Source: Gammaproteobacteria bacterium
GTDB lineage: Bacteria; Pseudomonadota; Gammaproteobacteria; Steroidobacterales; Steroidobacteraceae
Assembly: GCA_947452065.1 (NCBI GenBank)
Contig: CANGBB010000001.1
Span: forward strand, 248,001 to 312,000
Length of the DNA stretch: 64,000 nt
Direction of reading: 5' to 3'
Shown piece after piece: positions 25,952 through 34,363 of the stretch; the first letter of the stretch is position 1, and every line of letters begins with the position of its first letter. A model generated the notes under the pieces. It ran no database searches and had not been told where the DNA came from. It saw only the letters and a program-made list of their open reading frames with translations. The position numbers were made by a program, and so were the translations under genes.

Positions 25952-26869
25952 ATGGCCTCCGCTGGTTTTGATTTTCAGGCCATGTCCAGCAGCTGCCAGA
26001 TCCGCCTTGAAGGAAGAGACGAAACGGATCTGTCCGCAGCGGCGGAGAGGGCGATCAAAGAGATTCGGCGTATCGAGCGTAAATACTCGCGCTATCGATC
26101 CGATTCGATCGTTTCAACCATCAATCAGGCCGCTGGCAGCCGGACTTCTGTCAGAGTCGACAAAGAAACCGCTGGTCTACTCGGCTTTGCCAGTCAGCTG
26201 CACCAGATGAGTGACGGGCTCTTTGATGTCACCTCTGGCATCTTCCGAAATATCTGGAATTTCAAAGCTGGCAAGGTTCCGTCACAGGAGCAGATCGATG
26301 CGGTTTTGCCCCTGATTGGCTGGTCCAAGGTCAACTGGGATGGCGAGCGGATCTCATTGCCTCTGTCCGGCATGGAAATTGATTTCGGCGGCTTCGGCAA
26401 GGAATACGCAGCCGATCGTGCAGCTACGATCATTCAGGAGGCTGGTATCCAGCATGGCTTCGTCAATCTCGGTGGTGATCTGCGAGTCATTGGACCCCGC
26501 AGCACCGGGCAGGGGTGGCGCTTCGGCATTCAACACCCGCGCGACGATGGGCAGGTGCTAGTTAGCGTTGAGTTGGCTGCGGGCGGTCTGGCGACCAGTG
26601 GCGATTACGAAAGATATTTCGAGGCCGATGGTCGTCGCTATTGCCACATCCTCGATGTGCGAACCGGTTGGCCCGTCAATTGTTGGGCAAGCGTCAGTGT
26701 GGTTGCTCCGGCATGCCTAGCCGCCGGTGCGTTGAGCACGATCGCGATGCTCAAACAAAAAGTAGCTAGGGATTTTCTTGAGGATCAGGCAGCGAGCGCT
26801 TTACTCATCAGCCCGGATCTCGCTCTTCAATACGTTGGCAGCGAGAAGCCGTTTCCACTGATGCTTTAA
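25952..26869 (+). CDS. apbE: FAD:protein FMN transferase (ApbE family)
   Basis: A 305-residue enzyme that transfers FMN from FAD to a Thr or Ser in target proteins. Family marks: MSSSCQIRLEG near the start, IERKYSRYRSDSIVSTIN, DVTSGIFRNIWNF, DFGGFGKEYAADRA, HGFVNLGGDLRVIG, GGLATSGDYERYF and HILDVRTGWPV. No signal peptide or lipobox is visible and no earlier start exists in frame, although many ApbE proteins are exported. It lies 60 bases after DUF3570 on the same strand, with GGGAGA before the ATG. The nearest candidate target in the window is the DUF3570 protein. A terminator was not recognised after it. Confidence 0.92.
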   Translation: MASAGFDFQAMSSSCQIRLEGRDETDLSAAAERAIKEIRRIERKYSRYRSDSIVSTINQAAGSRTSVRVDKETAGLLGFASQLHQMSDGLFDVTSGIFRNIWNFKAGKVPSQEQIDAVLPLIGWSKVNWDGERISLPLSGMEIDFGGFGKEYAADRAATIIQEAGIQHGFVNLGGDLRVIGPRSTGQGWRFGIQHPRDDGQVLVSVELAAGGLATSGDYERYFEADGRRYCHILDVRTGWPVNCWASVSVVAPACLAAGALSTIAMLKQKVARDFLEDQAASALLISPDLALQYVGSEKPFPLML

Positions 26870-26975
26870 GCGATAGATGAAATCCAGCGCTGCGCTTGGC
26901 GTCAGCGTGCGTTGATCCGCGGCCGGTTCACAGTATGGTGTTATGCTCTTTTTTCTTCCTGTCAGGAGACTGTGA

Positions 26976-27731
26976 ATGAACAGGTTGCATCAGTGGTTGG
27001 TCGGTGTGATGTTGCTCATCGGGCTGTCCGCACCCGGCATCGCCAGCAATATCGTCATTTTCGGCGCCAGCGGACAATTCGGAGGCGAACTCGTCCGCGA
27101 GGCGCTGAGTCGGGGGCACCATGTCATTGGCGTTTCCAGAACTCCCGAGAAATTCAATTACAAGGATAAGAACTTCACTGCCGTCAAAGGCGATCCAACA
27201 CAGATCGATTCAGTGACGGCGGTTACCCGGAATGCAGATGCGATCCTGGTCGCCCTAGGTGACCGGGAGACTGAGGCACCGGAAAAGACGGCGATGAACA
27301 TGGCGGCCATCGCCCTGAGCACGGCACTAGCTGGCAAGGGTAAGCAGGGCCCGCCGGTCATCGTCCTCGGCGGCGGCAACACTTCGGCGGCAAACGAGGC
27401 CGGAATGCTGGAGATCCTTGCGGCACGCGGCACTGGCAACCCGCGCATGAAGCAGATCTACCTGTCTCAGTGGGCCACCTACCAGACCTACCGCAAGTCC
27501 AGCATCAACTGGACCTACGTCGCTACGCCGCTGAACATTCTTGGTGCCAACAACAATGGGGACGCCTCGCGCACTGGGAAGTACCGGGCGGCGGCAGACG
27601 GTAGCCTCGACAAGGAACCCAATACTGGACTATCGCGGGCGGACATCGCCGTGGCGATGGTGGACTTCGCCGAAAGTGGCAAGTACAGCCAGATGCGGGT
27701 GATGGTCGTACAGGAAAAGCCCAACCGCTGA
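26976..27731 (+). CDS. Exported NAD(P)-binding, NmrA/SDR-like protein
   Basis: A 251-residue protein with a signal peptide (about 1-24, ending APGIAS) and a Rossmann nucleotide-binding motif (VIFGASGQFGGELV) of the atypical SDR/NmrA type. A cofactor-binding protein with a Sec signal is unusual, since NAD(P) is cytoplasmic; the leader could be a membrane anchor. The ATG has AGGAGA upstream. It shares strand with the ApbE cluster but is separated by 106 bases. The substrate and role are unknown. A hairpin follows, towards the convergent SnoaL-like gene. Confidence 0.8.
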   Translation: MNRLHQWLVGVMLLIGLSAPGIASNIVIFGASGQFGGELVREALSRGHHVIGVSRTPEKFNYKDKNFTAVKGDPTQIDSVTAVTRNADAILVALGDRETEAPEKTAMNMAAIALSTALAGKGKQGPPVIVLGGGNTSAANEAGMLEILAARGTGNPRMKQIYLSQWATYQTYRKSSINWTYVATPLNILGANNNGDASRTGKYRAAADGSLDKEPNTGLSRADIAVAMVDFAESGKYSQMRVMVVQEKPNR

Positions 27732-27796
27732 AGGTGGTCTGCTCAGGCTACTTCGCCGTGGTTGCAGCAGGGTGGCGAACGTTCGGGTTTGGTCAT

Positions 27797-27846
27797 GGCC
27801 GGGCAGCAGCGCCGCTTCTGAGGGGAAACCGCAACTGCTGCCGGCC
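27797..27846. terminator. Hairpin between convergent genes, probable bidirectional terminator
   Basis: GGCCGGGCAGCAG (27797-27809) pairs with CTGCTGCCGGCC (27835-27846), with one bulged G and a 25-nt loop. It lies between the NmrA-like gene (+) and the SnoaL-like gene (-). No T-tract is evident. Confidence 0.5.
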
Positions 27847-27858
27847 GTGAGGCCGATG

Positions 27859-28938
27859 TTATTTCGCTGCGGGTGCGGGACTGACTAGGAAGTCCACGGC
27901 TTCCTTGTTGCCGATCATCAGCAGGAAACCCAACTCATCGCCTAGGTACCAACCCTCCTGCCACTTGTCTCCCTCAAACCTAGCGAAGCCGATCTCCCAG
28001 TACTTTACGTCCTTGTTCGATGCCGGAATGTTGTAAAGCGGGCCGGAGTTCTTGGCGTTCAGTCGGAACTTGAACATGGCCATGTCACCCTCGGCGATGT
28101 TGTCGCCCAGCATGTCCTGGCGCCCCGTGACCGCAGTGCCTTGGCCACCGGTCAACCCAAGCTCCTTTGCGCGCGCATTCAGCGTGTCCATGCCGCCCCG
28201 GGCGTAGACCGAGTACATCCGGCCGCCGGGTGCAGGTGGCGGATAGTCAGCGGGACGGTTTTCAGGTTTCGACTTGTACGCCAGCAACACCTTCATATGG
28301 CGGTACTCCGGCGTATCGACCGGCTTCGCAAGCCAGGCCTTGAGTTCGTCGTCGAAGGGACGGGTATCCTGATAGATGGGCGCCGGATTCAGCTTGCCGT
28401 CCTGGCGCTCTGGCAGACGCGCGCCGAGTTGCACCAGCACCGCTGCTTCGCTCGCCATGTTCCAACTGCTTACGAGCTTGCCGTTCTGGAACTTGAGCAC
28501 CGCGGCAGCTTCAACGTCGATCCACTTTCCGGTGGCCGGAATGCCATAGAGGTTGCCCTTCTGGGTGCCGGTGATCCGGTACGTTGCGGCCACCACGTCG
28601 CCCTGACCGAGAATGCGCGTGATGGTGTTGTGTCGATCAGGCATGACTGCGCTGTCAGCCGCCATCGCCGCAGTAAGCCTGGCATCGCCCATCGCGTTGT
28701 ACTTCAGATTTTCGAATTCATGCCGCAGCAATTTGTAGTCGGCTGCCTGCAGGCCTTTGGCCACCTGCGCGAAACCAGCGGTGCCCATCGCCTCGATGTA
28801 ACGCTGCGCAGCAGCCTTGTTGGCCTGAACTTGCGATGCAGAACTTGCGGCCGCGGCGGGCAGTGATGCCCACAGGCAAAGCCCGAGAGCCAGGCTTGTG
28901 CCTAGGGCGAGTTTGAGAACAGTGCGACTTGTAGACAT
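27859..28938 (-). CDS. Exported protein with two SnoaL-like domains
   Basis: A 359-residue protein with a signal peptide (residues 1-30, ending LPAAAA). Two related parts follow: one includes TRILGQGDVVAATYRITGTQKGN and GIPATGKWIDVEA, the other GDMAMFKFRLNAKNSGPLYN and IPASNKDVKYWEI. This is the ketosteroid-isomerase/SnoaL-like fold in tandem. Many members of the fold bind small hydrophobic compounds; no catalytic residues could be assigned. I chose the ATG at 28938, which has a GGGGAGA site upstream; a longer frame to 29040 adds 34 residues before the signal. It is divergent from the DUF6152 gene. Confidence 0.75.
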   Translation of the reverse strand: MSTSRTVLKLALGTSLALGLCLWASLPAAAASSASQVQANKAAAQRYIEAMGTAGFAQVAKGLQAADYKLLRHEFENLKYNAMGDARLTAAMAADSAVMPDRHNTITRILGQGDVVAATYRITGTQKGNLYGIPATGKWIDVEAAAVLKFQNGKLVSSWNMASEAAVLVQLGARLPERQDGKLNPAPIYQDTRPFDDELKAWLAKPVDTPEYRHMKVLLAYKSKPENRPADYPPPAPGGRMYSVYARGGMDTLNARAKELGLTGGQGTAVTGRQDMLGDNIAEGDMAMFKFRLNAKNSGPLYNIPASNKDVKYWEIGFARFEGDKWQEGWYLGDELGFLLMIGNKEAVDFLVSPAPAAK

Positions 28939-29128
28939 GAGTAGCTGTCTCCCCTCTGTTGTTGTTGAAAGCGGACCCGCGCTGCGGCCTGCCCCGGAGG
29001 AAACTGCAGCGGGCCGTGGCCGATTATGGCCCCGGAACACTGCTAAAGGTACCGGGGTGTGCCGTAGGGCCGGATTGGCTCTATCATCCGGCCCTGGTCG
29101 GTCACTTCCGCACAGAGGGGATTACCGC

Positions 29129-30157
29129 ATGAAGACTACGGCATGCGCTCTAGCGTTGATGGTGGGCATGGCTGTCATGTCGCCTGTATCCGGGCATCAC
29201 AGCAATGCGGGCCTGAACATGGGCGCGATCATTGCCTTCGAAGGCACGGTCAAGCAAGTTTCCTGGACCAACCCGCACGCGTACTTCCTAGTGGAAACGC
29301 AGCAGAGCGGCAAGACGGTCCAGTGGGAAGTCCAGATGGGCGCGATCAACGTCCTTGCTAGGCGTGGGTGGTCGCGCACCACACTGGCGCCTGGTGACAA
29401 GGTTTCGGTGCGCGCACATCCGGCGCAGGATGGCCGGCACTACGCTCTCATGGAGACGGTTGAAAAAGCCGGTGGCCTGCAACTCTCTGCGGTTGCCGGA
29501 ACTCCGGCGGACACACCCCCGGCCAGCAGCATTGCCGGCCGCTGGCTGATGGATCGCGCCTCGGTCAAGGCCAATCCGGGTAGTTTTGACCATGGGTTCT
29601 ACGCTGCAATGCTCGTGCCCAACGCGAAAGGCAAAGCCGCTCAAGCTTCATTCAACCCGATGTCCCGTGACAATCCAGAGGCCACGTGCGTCGGCAGACC
29701 GACTCCTTCGGCACTACTCATTTCCGGTTTCTATCTACTCGAATTCGCTATCAGACCGGAGCAGAAGATCATCACCATGCGCAGCGAATGGTTTGACGAG
29801 TTACGCACGATCTACATGGACGGCCGGAAGCATCCGGACCCCAGCGTGCGATTTGCTGCAGGTCATTCAATCGGCCGATGGGAAGGGGACACGCTGGTGG
29901 TGGATACGGCGAATTTCGCCGATCACCGTTCCCCCTACCAACTCGGGCTGCCATCTGGCGGGCAAAGGCACGTCGTGGAGAAATACCGCCTGACGAAGGA
30001 CGGCACGCACATCGACGTCGATGTGATGCTGACAGACCCGGAGTACCTAGAGGAGCCTTTTGTGCACCACCTGCAGCTGGTCCACTCGCCGCACCTAGCT
30101 ATGTACCCGAGTGCCTGTGATGTGGAGTCAGCCAGGCGCTTCCTGTCGGCGAAATAA
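29129..30157 (+). CDS. Exported DUF6152-type protein with extra C-terminal domain
   Basis: A 342-residue exported protein. A signal peptide (about 1-21) is followed by GHHSNAGLNMG and FEGTVKQVSWTNPHAYFLVE, which mark DUF6152. A proline-rich linker near residue 130 leads to a second domain of about 200 residues with DELRTIYMDGRKHP and GRWEGDTLVVDT, a pattern common in exported proteins of the same bacteria. The function is unknown. The ATG at 29129 has AGAGGGG upstream and begins the signal peptide. It is divergent from the SnoaL-like gene across 190 bases, in which I recognised no clear promoter. Confidence 0.8.
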   Translation: MKTTACALALMVGMAVMSPVSGHHSNAGLNMGAIIAFEGTVKQVSWTNPHAYFLVETQQSGKTVQWEVQMGAINVLARRGWSRTTLAPGDKVSVRAHPAQDGRHYALMETVEKAGGLQLSAVAGTPADTPPASSIAGRWLMDRASVKANPGSFDHGFYAAMLVPNAKGKAAQASFNPMSRDNPEATCVGRPTPSALLISGFYLLEFAIRPEQKIITMRSEWFDELRTIYMDGRKHPDPSVRFAAGHSIGRWEGDTLVVDTANFADHRSPYQLGLPSGGQRHVVEKYRLTKDGTHIDVDVMLTDPEYLEEPFVHHLQLVHSPHLAMYPSACDVESARRFLSAK

Positions 30158-30163
30158 CCCGCT

Positions 30164-30188
30164 GGTGCGCCGACGGGCAGGGCGCACC
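30164..30188 (+). terminator. Hairpin after the DUF6152 gene
   Basis: GGTGCGCC (30164-30171) and GGCGCACC (30181-30188) form a perfect 8-bp stem seven bases after the stop codon. No T-tract follows; it is called a probable terminator from position. Confidence 0.5.
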
Positions 30189-30299
30189 GTCATCCTGTGT
30201 TGCCACAGCCTTTGCTTAATACAAAATAACTTTTACTTTGCCTGTGTCAGAGCCAAAAGGGTCTTACACACTCGACTTGGCTGAAGTCACGGACCGGAG

Positions 30300-30374
30300 T
30301 GGTGGACGGTACAGGGATTGAACCTGTGACCCCTGCCGTGTGAAAGCAGTGCTCTACCGCTGAGCTAACCGTCC
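30300..30374 (-). tRNA. tRNA-Val (anticodon CAC)
   Basis: Read on the minus strand, the 75-base gene folds as a complete cloverleaf. The acceptor stem is GGACGGT/ACCGTCC. The D-arm stem is GCTC/GAGC. The anticodon stem CTGCT/GGCAG has a loop TTCACAC, which gives anticodon CAC (codon GTG, Val). The T-arm is ACAGG-TTCAATC-CCTGT. The 3' CCA is encoded at 30300-30302. Position 33 is T and 37 is A, as expected. It is antisense to the region upstream of gltX. Confidence 0.95.
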
Positions 30375-30390
30375 GCCGATTGGGACGCGA

Positions 30391-30419
30391 AGTGTAAGGG
30401 GCGGCGGCGGTGCCCGCAA
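30391..30419 (-). promoter_or_regulatory. Sigma-70 promoter of the tRNA-Val gene
   Basis: On the minus strand, -35 TTGCGG (30414-30419) and -10 TACACT (30391-30396) are separated by exactly 17 bases. Transcription would begin about 7 bases later, some ten bases before the mature tRNA 5' end at 30374. Spacing and both hexamers are close to consensus. Confidence 0.75.
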
Positions 30420-30514
30420 CCGTTTGAACCCCTTCCCGGGCCATTGGCGCCCAGGCCGCTGGGGCGGTACTGCGCGGGTCGGGAAGGGCGTTTTCCGCTA
30501 CCATTCCGGGCCTT

Positions 30515-31936
30515 ATGAATCCTAGCCAACCTTCTCGTCCGGTCGTCACCCGTTTTGCGCCCAGTCCCACAGGCATGCTGCACATCGGTGGTGTGCGCAC
30601 GGCGCTGTTTTCGTGGCTGTATGCGCGACACCATGGCGGCCGTTTCATCCTGCGCGTCGAAGACACGGATCGCGAACGGTCCACAGACGAGGCGGTGCGG
30701 GTCATTCTCGACGGTATGCGCTGGCTGGGGCTGGATCCTGATGAGGGTCCGTTCTATCAGACGCAGCGTTTTGACCGGTATCGGCAGGTGCTGGATCAGT
30801 GGCTGGGCGAGGGCAAGGCCTACCGCTGCTATTGCAGCAAGGACGAGCTGGAAGCCATGCGTGCCGCGCAGATGGCCAACAAGCAGAAGCCGCGCTACGA
30901 CGGGCGCTGTCGCCATCGCGCGGAGCCGGTGCCCGGAGTGCAGCCGGCGATCCGCTTTCGCAGCCCGGAGTCGGGTGAGGTGGTGGTCGAGGATCAGGTG
31001 CACGGCCGGACCGTTTTCCAGAACACGGAGCTGGATGATCTGATCATCGCGCGTTCAGACGGTACGCCAACCTATAACTTCTGTGTGGTGGTCGACGATT
31101 ACGACATGGGCGTGACGCATGTGGTGCGTGGCGACGACCATCTGAACAACACGCCGCGGCAGATGAACATGCTTTATGCGATGGGTGCCACGCCGCCGGT
31201 GTATGCGCACGTGCCAATGATCCTCGGTGCCGACGGTGCCAAGCTCAGTAAGCGTCACGGCGCGGTCAGTGTGCTGCAGTATCAGGAAGAGGGCTATCTG
31301 CCGGATGCGCTGCTCAATTACCTAGTGCGACTGGGCTGGTCGCATGGTGATCAGGAAGTGTTCACTCGCGAGGAGATGATTGCGGCCTTTGATCTGGCGC
31401 AGGTGGGCAAAGCGGCCTCGGCGTTCAATCCTGACAAGCTGCTGTGGCTCAATCAGCAGCACCTGATGAAGGCTCCTGTGAAGGAGTTGGCGGCCGGTCT
31501 GCAACAGCAGCTGGCACGACTGGGCATTGAGACCATCGATCAGGCTTTGCTTGAGGGTGTCTGCGAGGCGCAGCGCGAGCGGGCAAAGACTCTTAAAGAG
31601 ATGGCAGCCAACAGTGTGTTCTTCTTCCGTGATTTCGCGGAATACGATGCCAAGGCGGCGACTAAGAATCTCACTGCAGCCGCGGCGCCACTGCTGGCTT
31701 CGCTGCAGACGCAATTGGCGGGGCTGCAGTCTTGGGAAGCGCCTGTGATCCATGCGGCGATCAACGCCGTGGCGGAATCCTCGGGCGCGGGGCTGGGCAA
31801 AGTGGCGCAGCCGCTGCGCGTAGCGGTCAGTGGTGGCAGCGTGTCGCCCCCGATCGATGCTACGGTGGCCTTGCTGGGTCGTGAGCGAACTCTGGCTCGT
31901 CTGGCCCGGGCGCTGGAGTACGCCGCCGCGCATTGA
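30515..31936 (+). CDS. gltX: Glutamyl-tRNA synthetase
   Basis: A 473-residue class I aminoacyl-tRNA synthetase that charges tRNA-Glu. The HIGH-type motif reads PSPTGMLHIGGVRTAL (about 12-27) and the KMSKS-type motif KLSKRHG (about 243-249). The length fits bacterial GltX. The CYCSKDELEAMR segment carries the zinc-type cysteines of the insertion domain. The ATG is preceded by a short GC-rich leader next to the tRNA-Val promoter; the two run divergently. The SRAP gene begins 52 bases after the stop. Confidence 0.97.
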   Translation: MNPSQPSRPVVTRFAPSPTGMLHIGGVRTALFSWLYARHHGGRFILRVEDTDRERSTDEAVRVILDGMRWLGLDPDEGPFYQTQRFDRYRQVLDQWLGEGKAYRCYCSKDELEAMRAAQMANKQKPRYDGRCRHRAEPVPGVQPAIRFRSPESGEVVVEDQVHGRTVFQNTELDDLIIARSDGTPTYNFCVVVDDYDMGVTHVVRGDDHLNNTPRQMNMLYAMGATPPVYAHVPMILGADGAKLSKRHGAVSVLQYQEEGYLPDALLNYLVRLGWSHGDQEVFTREEMIAAFDLAQVGKAASAFNPDKLLWLNQQHLMKAPVKELAAGLQQQLARLGIETIDQALLEGVCEAQRERAKTLKEMAANSVFFFRDFAEYDAKAATKNLTAAAAPLLASLQTQLAGLQSWEAPVIHAAINAVAESSGAGLGKVAQPLRVAVSGGSVSPPIDATVALLGRERTLARLARALEYAAAH

Positions 31937-31987
31937 ATGTGTTCCCCGGTGGGGCCAGTGGCTGCCGTCAGGAGTGAGTGAAGCTCA

Positions 31988-32680
31988 ATGTGTGGTCGCT
32001 TCGTTGCGCGTACCGACAGTCGCTGGGAGGCTTTTTTTGGCCTCAAGAGGCCGCCGCCACCCTTCGAGTCTTACAACATCGCACCCAGTCAGCAGGTGCC
32101 TGTGGTCTACCGCGCGGCCGACGGCAATGACTGTGGGCTGATGCGCTGGGGGCTGATTCCATTCTTTGCCAAAGGCATCGCAGGCAAGTATTCGACCATC
32201 AACGCGCGCAGCGAGACGATGGCCACGTCACCGGCGTACCGGACTGCCTGGAAGCGTAGTCAGCGTTGCATCATCCCGGCCAACGGCTTCTATGAATGGC
32301 AGCAGCTCGATGACGGCAAGCGGCCTTGGTTCATCCATCTCTCCGATCAGGACCTGTTTGGCTTTGCGGGCCTGTGGGATCAATCGGTGACGGCCGATGG
32401 CCAGGCAATCCACAGTTTCACGATTTGCACATTGCCTGCATCACCTTTCATGGCGGCTATTCACAACACCAGTTTCCGTGAGCCGGCGATCCTGCGGCCT
32501 GCGGATCATGAGGCGTGGCTGGTGGGCAGTGTGGAACAGGCTCAACAGACACTTCGGCCTGCCGTTCCGGGTATGCTTGCGGCGCATCCGGTCAGTCGCC
32601 GAGTGAACTCTCCGCGCCATAACGGCGTCGAATTAATGAGTCCTTGGGTCGCGGACGAGGTCAGTGAAGGTCAGTCATGA
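31988..32680 (+). CDS. SOS response-associated peptidase (SRAP/YedK/HMCES family)
   Basis: A 230-residue protein that forms a thiazolidine cross-link with abasic sites in single-stranded DNA and so shields them. The catalytic Cys2 is present in the N-terminal MCGRFV, which requires start-methionine removal and confirms the ATG at 31988. Other family features are SYNIAPSQQVPVVY, MRWGLIPFFAK, NARSET, PANGFYEWQ (catalytic Glu) and AIHNTSFREPAIL (the His). It overlaps the next gene, a cytochrome, by 4 bases; the pairing has no obvious functional logic. Confidence 0.93.
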   Translation: MCGRFVARTDSRWEAFFGLKRPPPPFESYNIAPSQQVPVVYRAADGNDCGLMRWGLIPFFAKGIAGKYSTINARSETMATSPAYRTAWKRSQRCIIPANGFYEWQQLDDGKRPWFIHLSDQDLFGFAGLWDQSVTADGQAIHSFTICTLPASPFMAAIHNTSFREPAILRPADHEAWLVGSVEQAQQTLRPAVPGMLAAHPVSRRVNSPRHNGVELMSPWVADEVSEGQS

Positions 32681-33411
32681 GCGCATTAATGTCACGCTGG
32701 AAGTCCCTGCCGCTCAAGTGGCTCGCGTTGCTTGGAGCCGTGACCGGTGCGGCGCTTTTTTCTGTGTGGCTGTCGCATCGTTCGCTGGCTGCCGAATTAA
32801 TTCGTTCCGAGCCCTCGGCCTTGCTGAAAAACCCCGCGTTGGTGGCATTCGCGTTGCGGCAGGCGGCTCCCGTTTACGGAGAGCATTGCGCCAATTGTCA
32901 TGGCGTGATGCCGGAGGGAAAGCCCAAAGCCGGTGTGCCATCGCTGGTGGATAGCAGCTGGCTGTATAGCAATGACCTGGTTTCGCTGGAACAGATCGTG
33001 CTCTACGGCATTCGTTCCGGACATCCGCGCTCCCACAATCTGGCCGACATGCCAGCGCTCGGTCGTCTCGGCGTGATCAATGACGAGCAGATCGAGGACA
33101 TCGTCCAGTACGTGCTCAACATCAGCGGCCAGCGCGCCGACGCAGCGCGTGCCGAGCAGGGGCGTCAGCTGTTTTATGGCAAGGGCAATTGCTACGACTG
33201 TCACGGTGGTGATGCACGCGGCGTGTCTGAGTACGGCACTCCGTCGCTGGTTGCCAATGTTTGGATTTATGGCGGTGACCATGACTCGCTCTTCAGCTCC
33301 ATTGCGAATGGCCGCCATGGACTGTGCCCGAGCCGTGCTCAGACGCTGACGCCGCTGCAGGTGCGCGCGCTGGCAGTCAGCCTTCATCAAGGAGTGTCCC
33401 ATAGTGAGTGA
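32677..33411 (+). CDS. Membrane-anchored dihaem c-type cytochrome, CcoP-related
   Basis: A 244-residue protein with an N-terminal membrane helix (about 15-33) and two cytochrome c domains with CANCH and CYDCH. Both domains resemble those of CcoP (GVPSLVDSSWLYSND, then GTPSLVANVWIYGGD). The first domain keeps a methionine (HNLADMPALG) as probable sixth haem ligand. In the second, the GRHGQMP-type segment reads GRHGLCPSRAQ, with Cys where the Met ligand is expected. It is probably a quinol-to-oxidase or other electron carrier facing the periplasm. The start overlaps SRAP (ATGA) and the end overlaps the next gene by 8 bases. Confidence 0.88.
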   Translation: MSALMSRWKSLPLKWLALLGAVTGAALFSVWLSHRSLAAELIRSEPSALLKNPALVAFALRQAAPVYGEHCANCHGVMPEGKPKAGVPSLVDSSWLYSNDLVSLEQIVLYGIRSGHPRSHNLADMPALGRLGVINDEQIEDIVQYVLNISGQRADAARAEQGRQLFYGKGNCYDCHGGDARGVSEYGTPSLVANVWIYGGDHDSLFSSIANGRHGLCPSRAQTLTPLQVRALAVSLHQGVSHSE

Positions 33412-34363
33412 CGATGGCGTGTTCGACATCTCGCAGCCCAACGTACGGCGTTCCATGGCCTTGCTCGCCATTGGAGCGCTGGTGGGACTGGCACTGGCCG
33501 GCTATGGGTTGTTCACGGCGCGGGGTACGCGTTCGCGCAGCGTGCCGCCTGAAGCTGTGGCGTTGGTGAATCAACGTCCCATTCTTCGCAGCGATTTCAT
33601 GGCTCAGGCACAAGCCCAATACACCACAGCCTTTGATGAATTGACGGTGGAGCAACGCGCCGCAACGCTCGAGGACATGCTGGCTGAGGAACTTCGCATG
33701 CAGCGGGGTCTGGAGATTGATCTACCCAGCTACGACCCGGACGTACGTGCGGCACTGGTGGCGGGCGTCGAGCTGGAAACGTCGGCCGACGTGGTGGCGC
33801 AGCAGCCAACAGAAGAACAGTTACGCAAGTTCTACGAGGATAACAAGAGCAAGTATTCCACTGAGGGTATGTTGCGGCTGCGTGACCTCGTCGTCACCGA
33901 AGACGGTTCGCGTGACCACAAGGATGCACAGACGGCCGCGCGCTCGGTGATCGCTGCGCTGCGCGGTGGCACGTCGCTGGCGACAGTGATCCAGCAGTAT
34001 CGCCTGAAGGATTCGGGTCGGCTGATGGATGGCGGCAAGGTGGATATCGGGGATCTATTCGAATTCGCGGTGGAGGCCAAGTTCACGCCGAAGCTGTTTG
34101 CGGCGCTCGCTCCGCTCAATGCGGGTGATGTGTCGGAGCCGATCGAAGAGAGCGATGGGGTGCATGTGATCTATGTGCTGGCGCGGCGACGCCCGCTGGC
34201 ACAGGGCTTCGAGGCTGCGCGCAATTCCGTGTGGTCGGATTACAAGACGGCAGCACAGGCTCGGGTCAACAAGGGCAACCTGGAGTATCTACGCAATCGC
34301 GCCGACATCCTCATCGCACCTGAGTACGTCGATGCAGAGGCCAAGGCGCATGCCAAGCTCTAA
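33404..34363 (+). CDS. Membrane-anchored parvulin-type peptidyl-prolyl isomerase
   Basis: A 319-residue protein with one N-terminal membrane helix (about 17-39) and a periplasmic PpiC/SurA-like region: an N-terminal SurA-N-like helical part (VALVNQRPILRSDFMAQ), then a parvulin domain around residues 150-260 (MLRLRDLVVTEDG to DGVHVIYVLARR). It would catalyse proline isomerisation during folding of exported proteins. The GTG at 33404 overlaps the cytochrome gene by 8 bases. The stop overlaps the start of the HupE/UreJ gene by 14 bases; this isomerase-HupE pairing recurs in other Proteobacteria, as far as I recall. Confidence 0.86.
   Translation: MSDDGVFDISQPNVRRSMALLAIGALVGLALAGYGLFTARGTRSRSVPPEAVALVNQRPILRSDFMAQAQAQYTTAFDELTVEQRAATLEDMLAEELRMQRGLEIDLPSYDPDVRAALVAGVELETSADVVAQQPTEEQLRKFYEDNKSKYSTEGMLRLRDLVVTEDGSRDHKDAQTAARSVIAALRGGTSLATVIQQYRLKDSGRLMDGGKVDIGDLFEFAVEAKFTPKLFAALAPLNAGDVSEPIEESDGVHVIYVLARRRPLAQGFEAARNSVWSDYKTAAQARVNKGNLEYLRNRADILIAPEYVDAEAKAHAKL

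Noticed and set aside
28898-29128. N-terminal extension of the DUF6152 protein by 77 residues
   Set aside because: The extension would precede a clear signal peptide, lacks a ribosome-binding site and overlaps the divergent gene.
30300-30374. tRNA-Glu reading of the gene next to gltX (anticodon TTC)
   Set aside because: Folding the anticodon arm with five base pairs places CAC at 34-36 with U33 and A37; TTC would need a broken stem.
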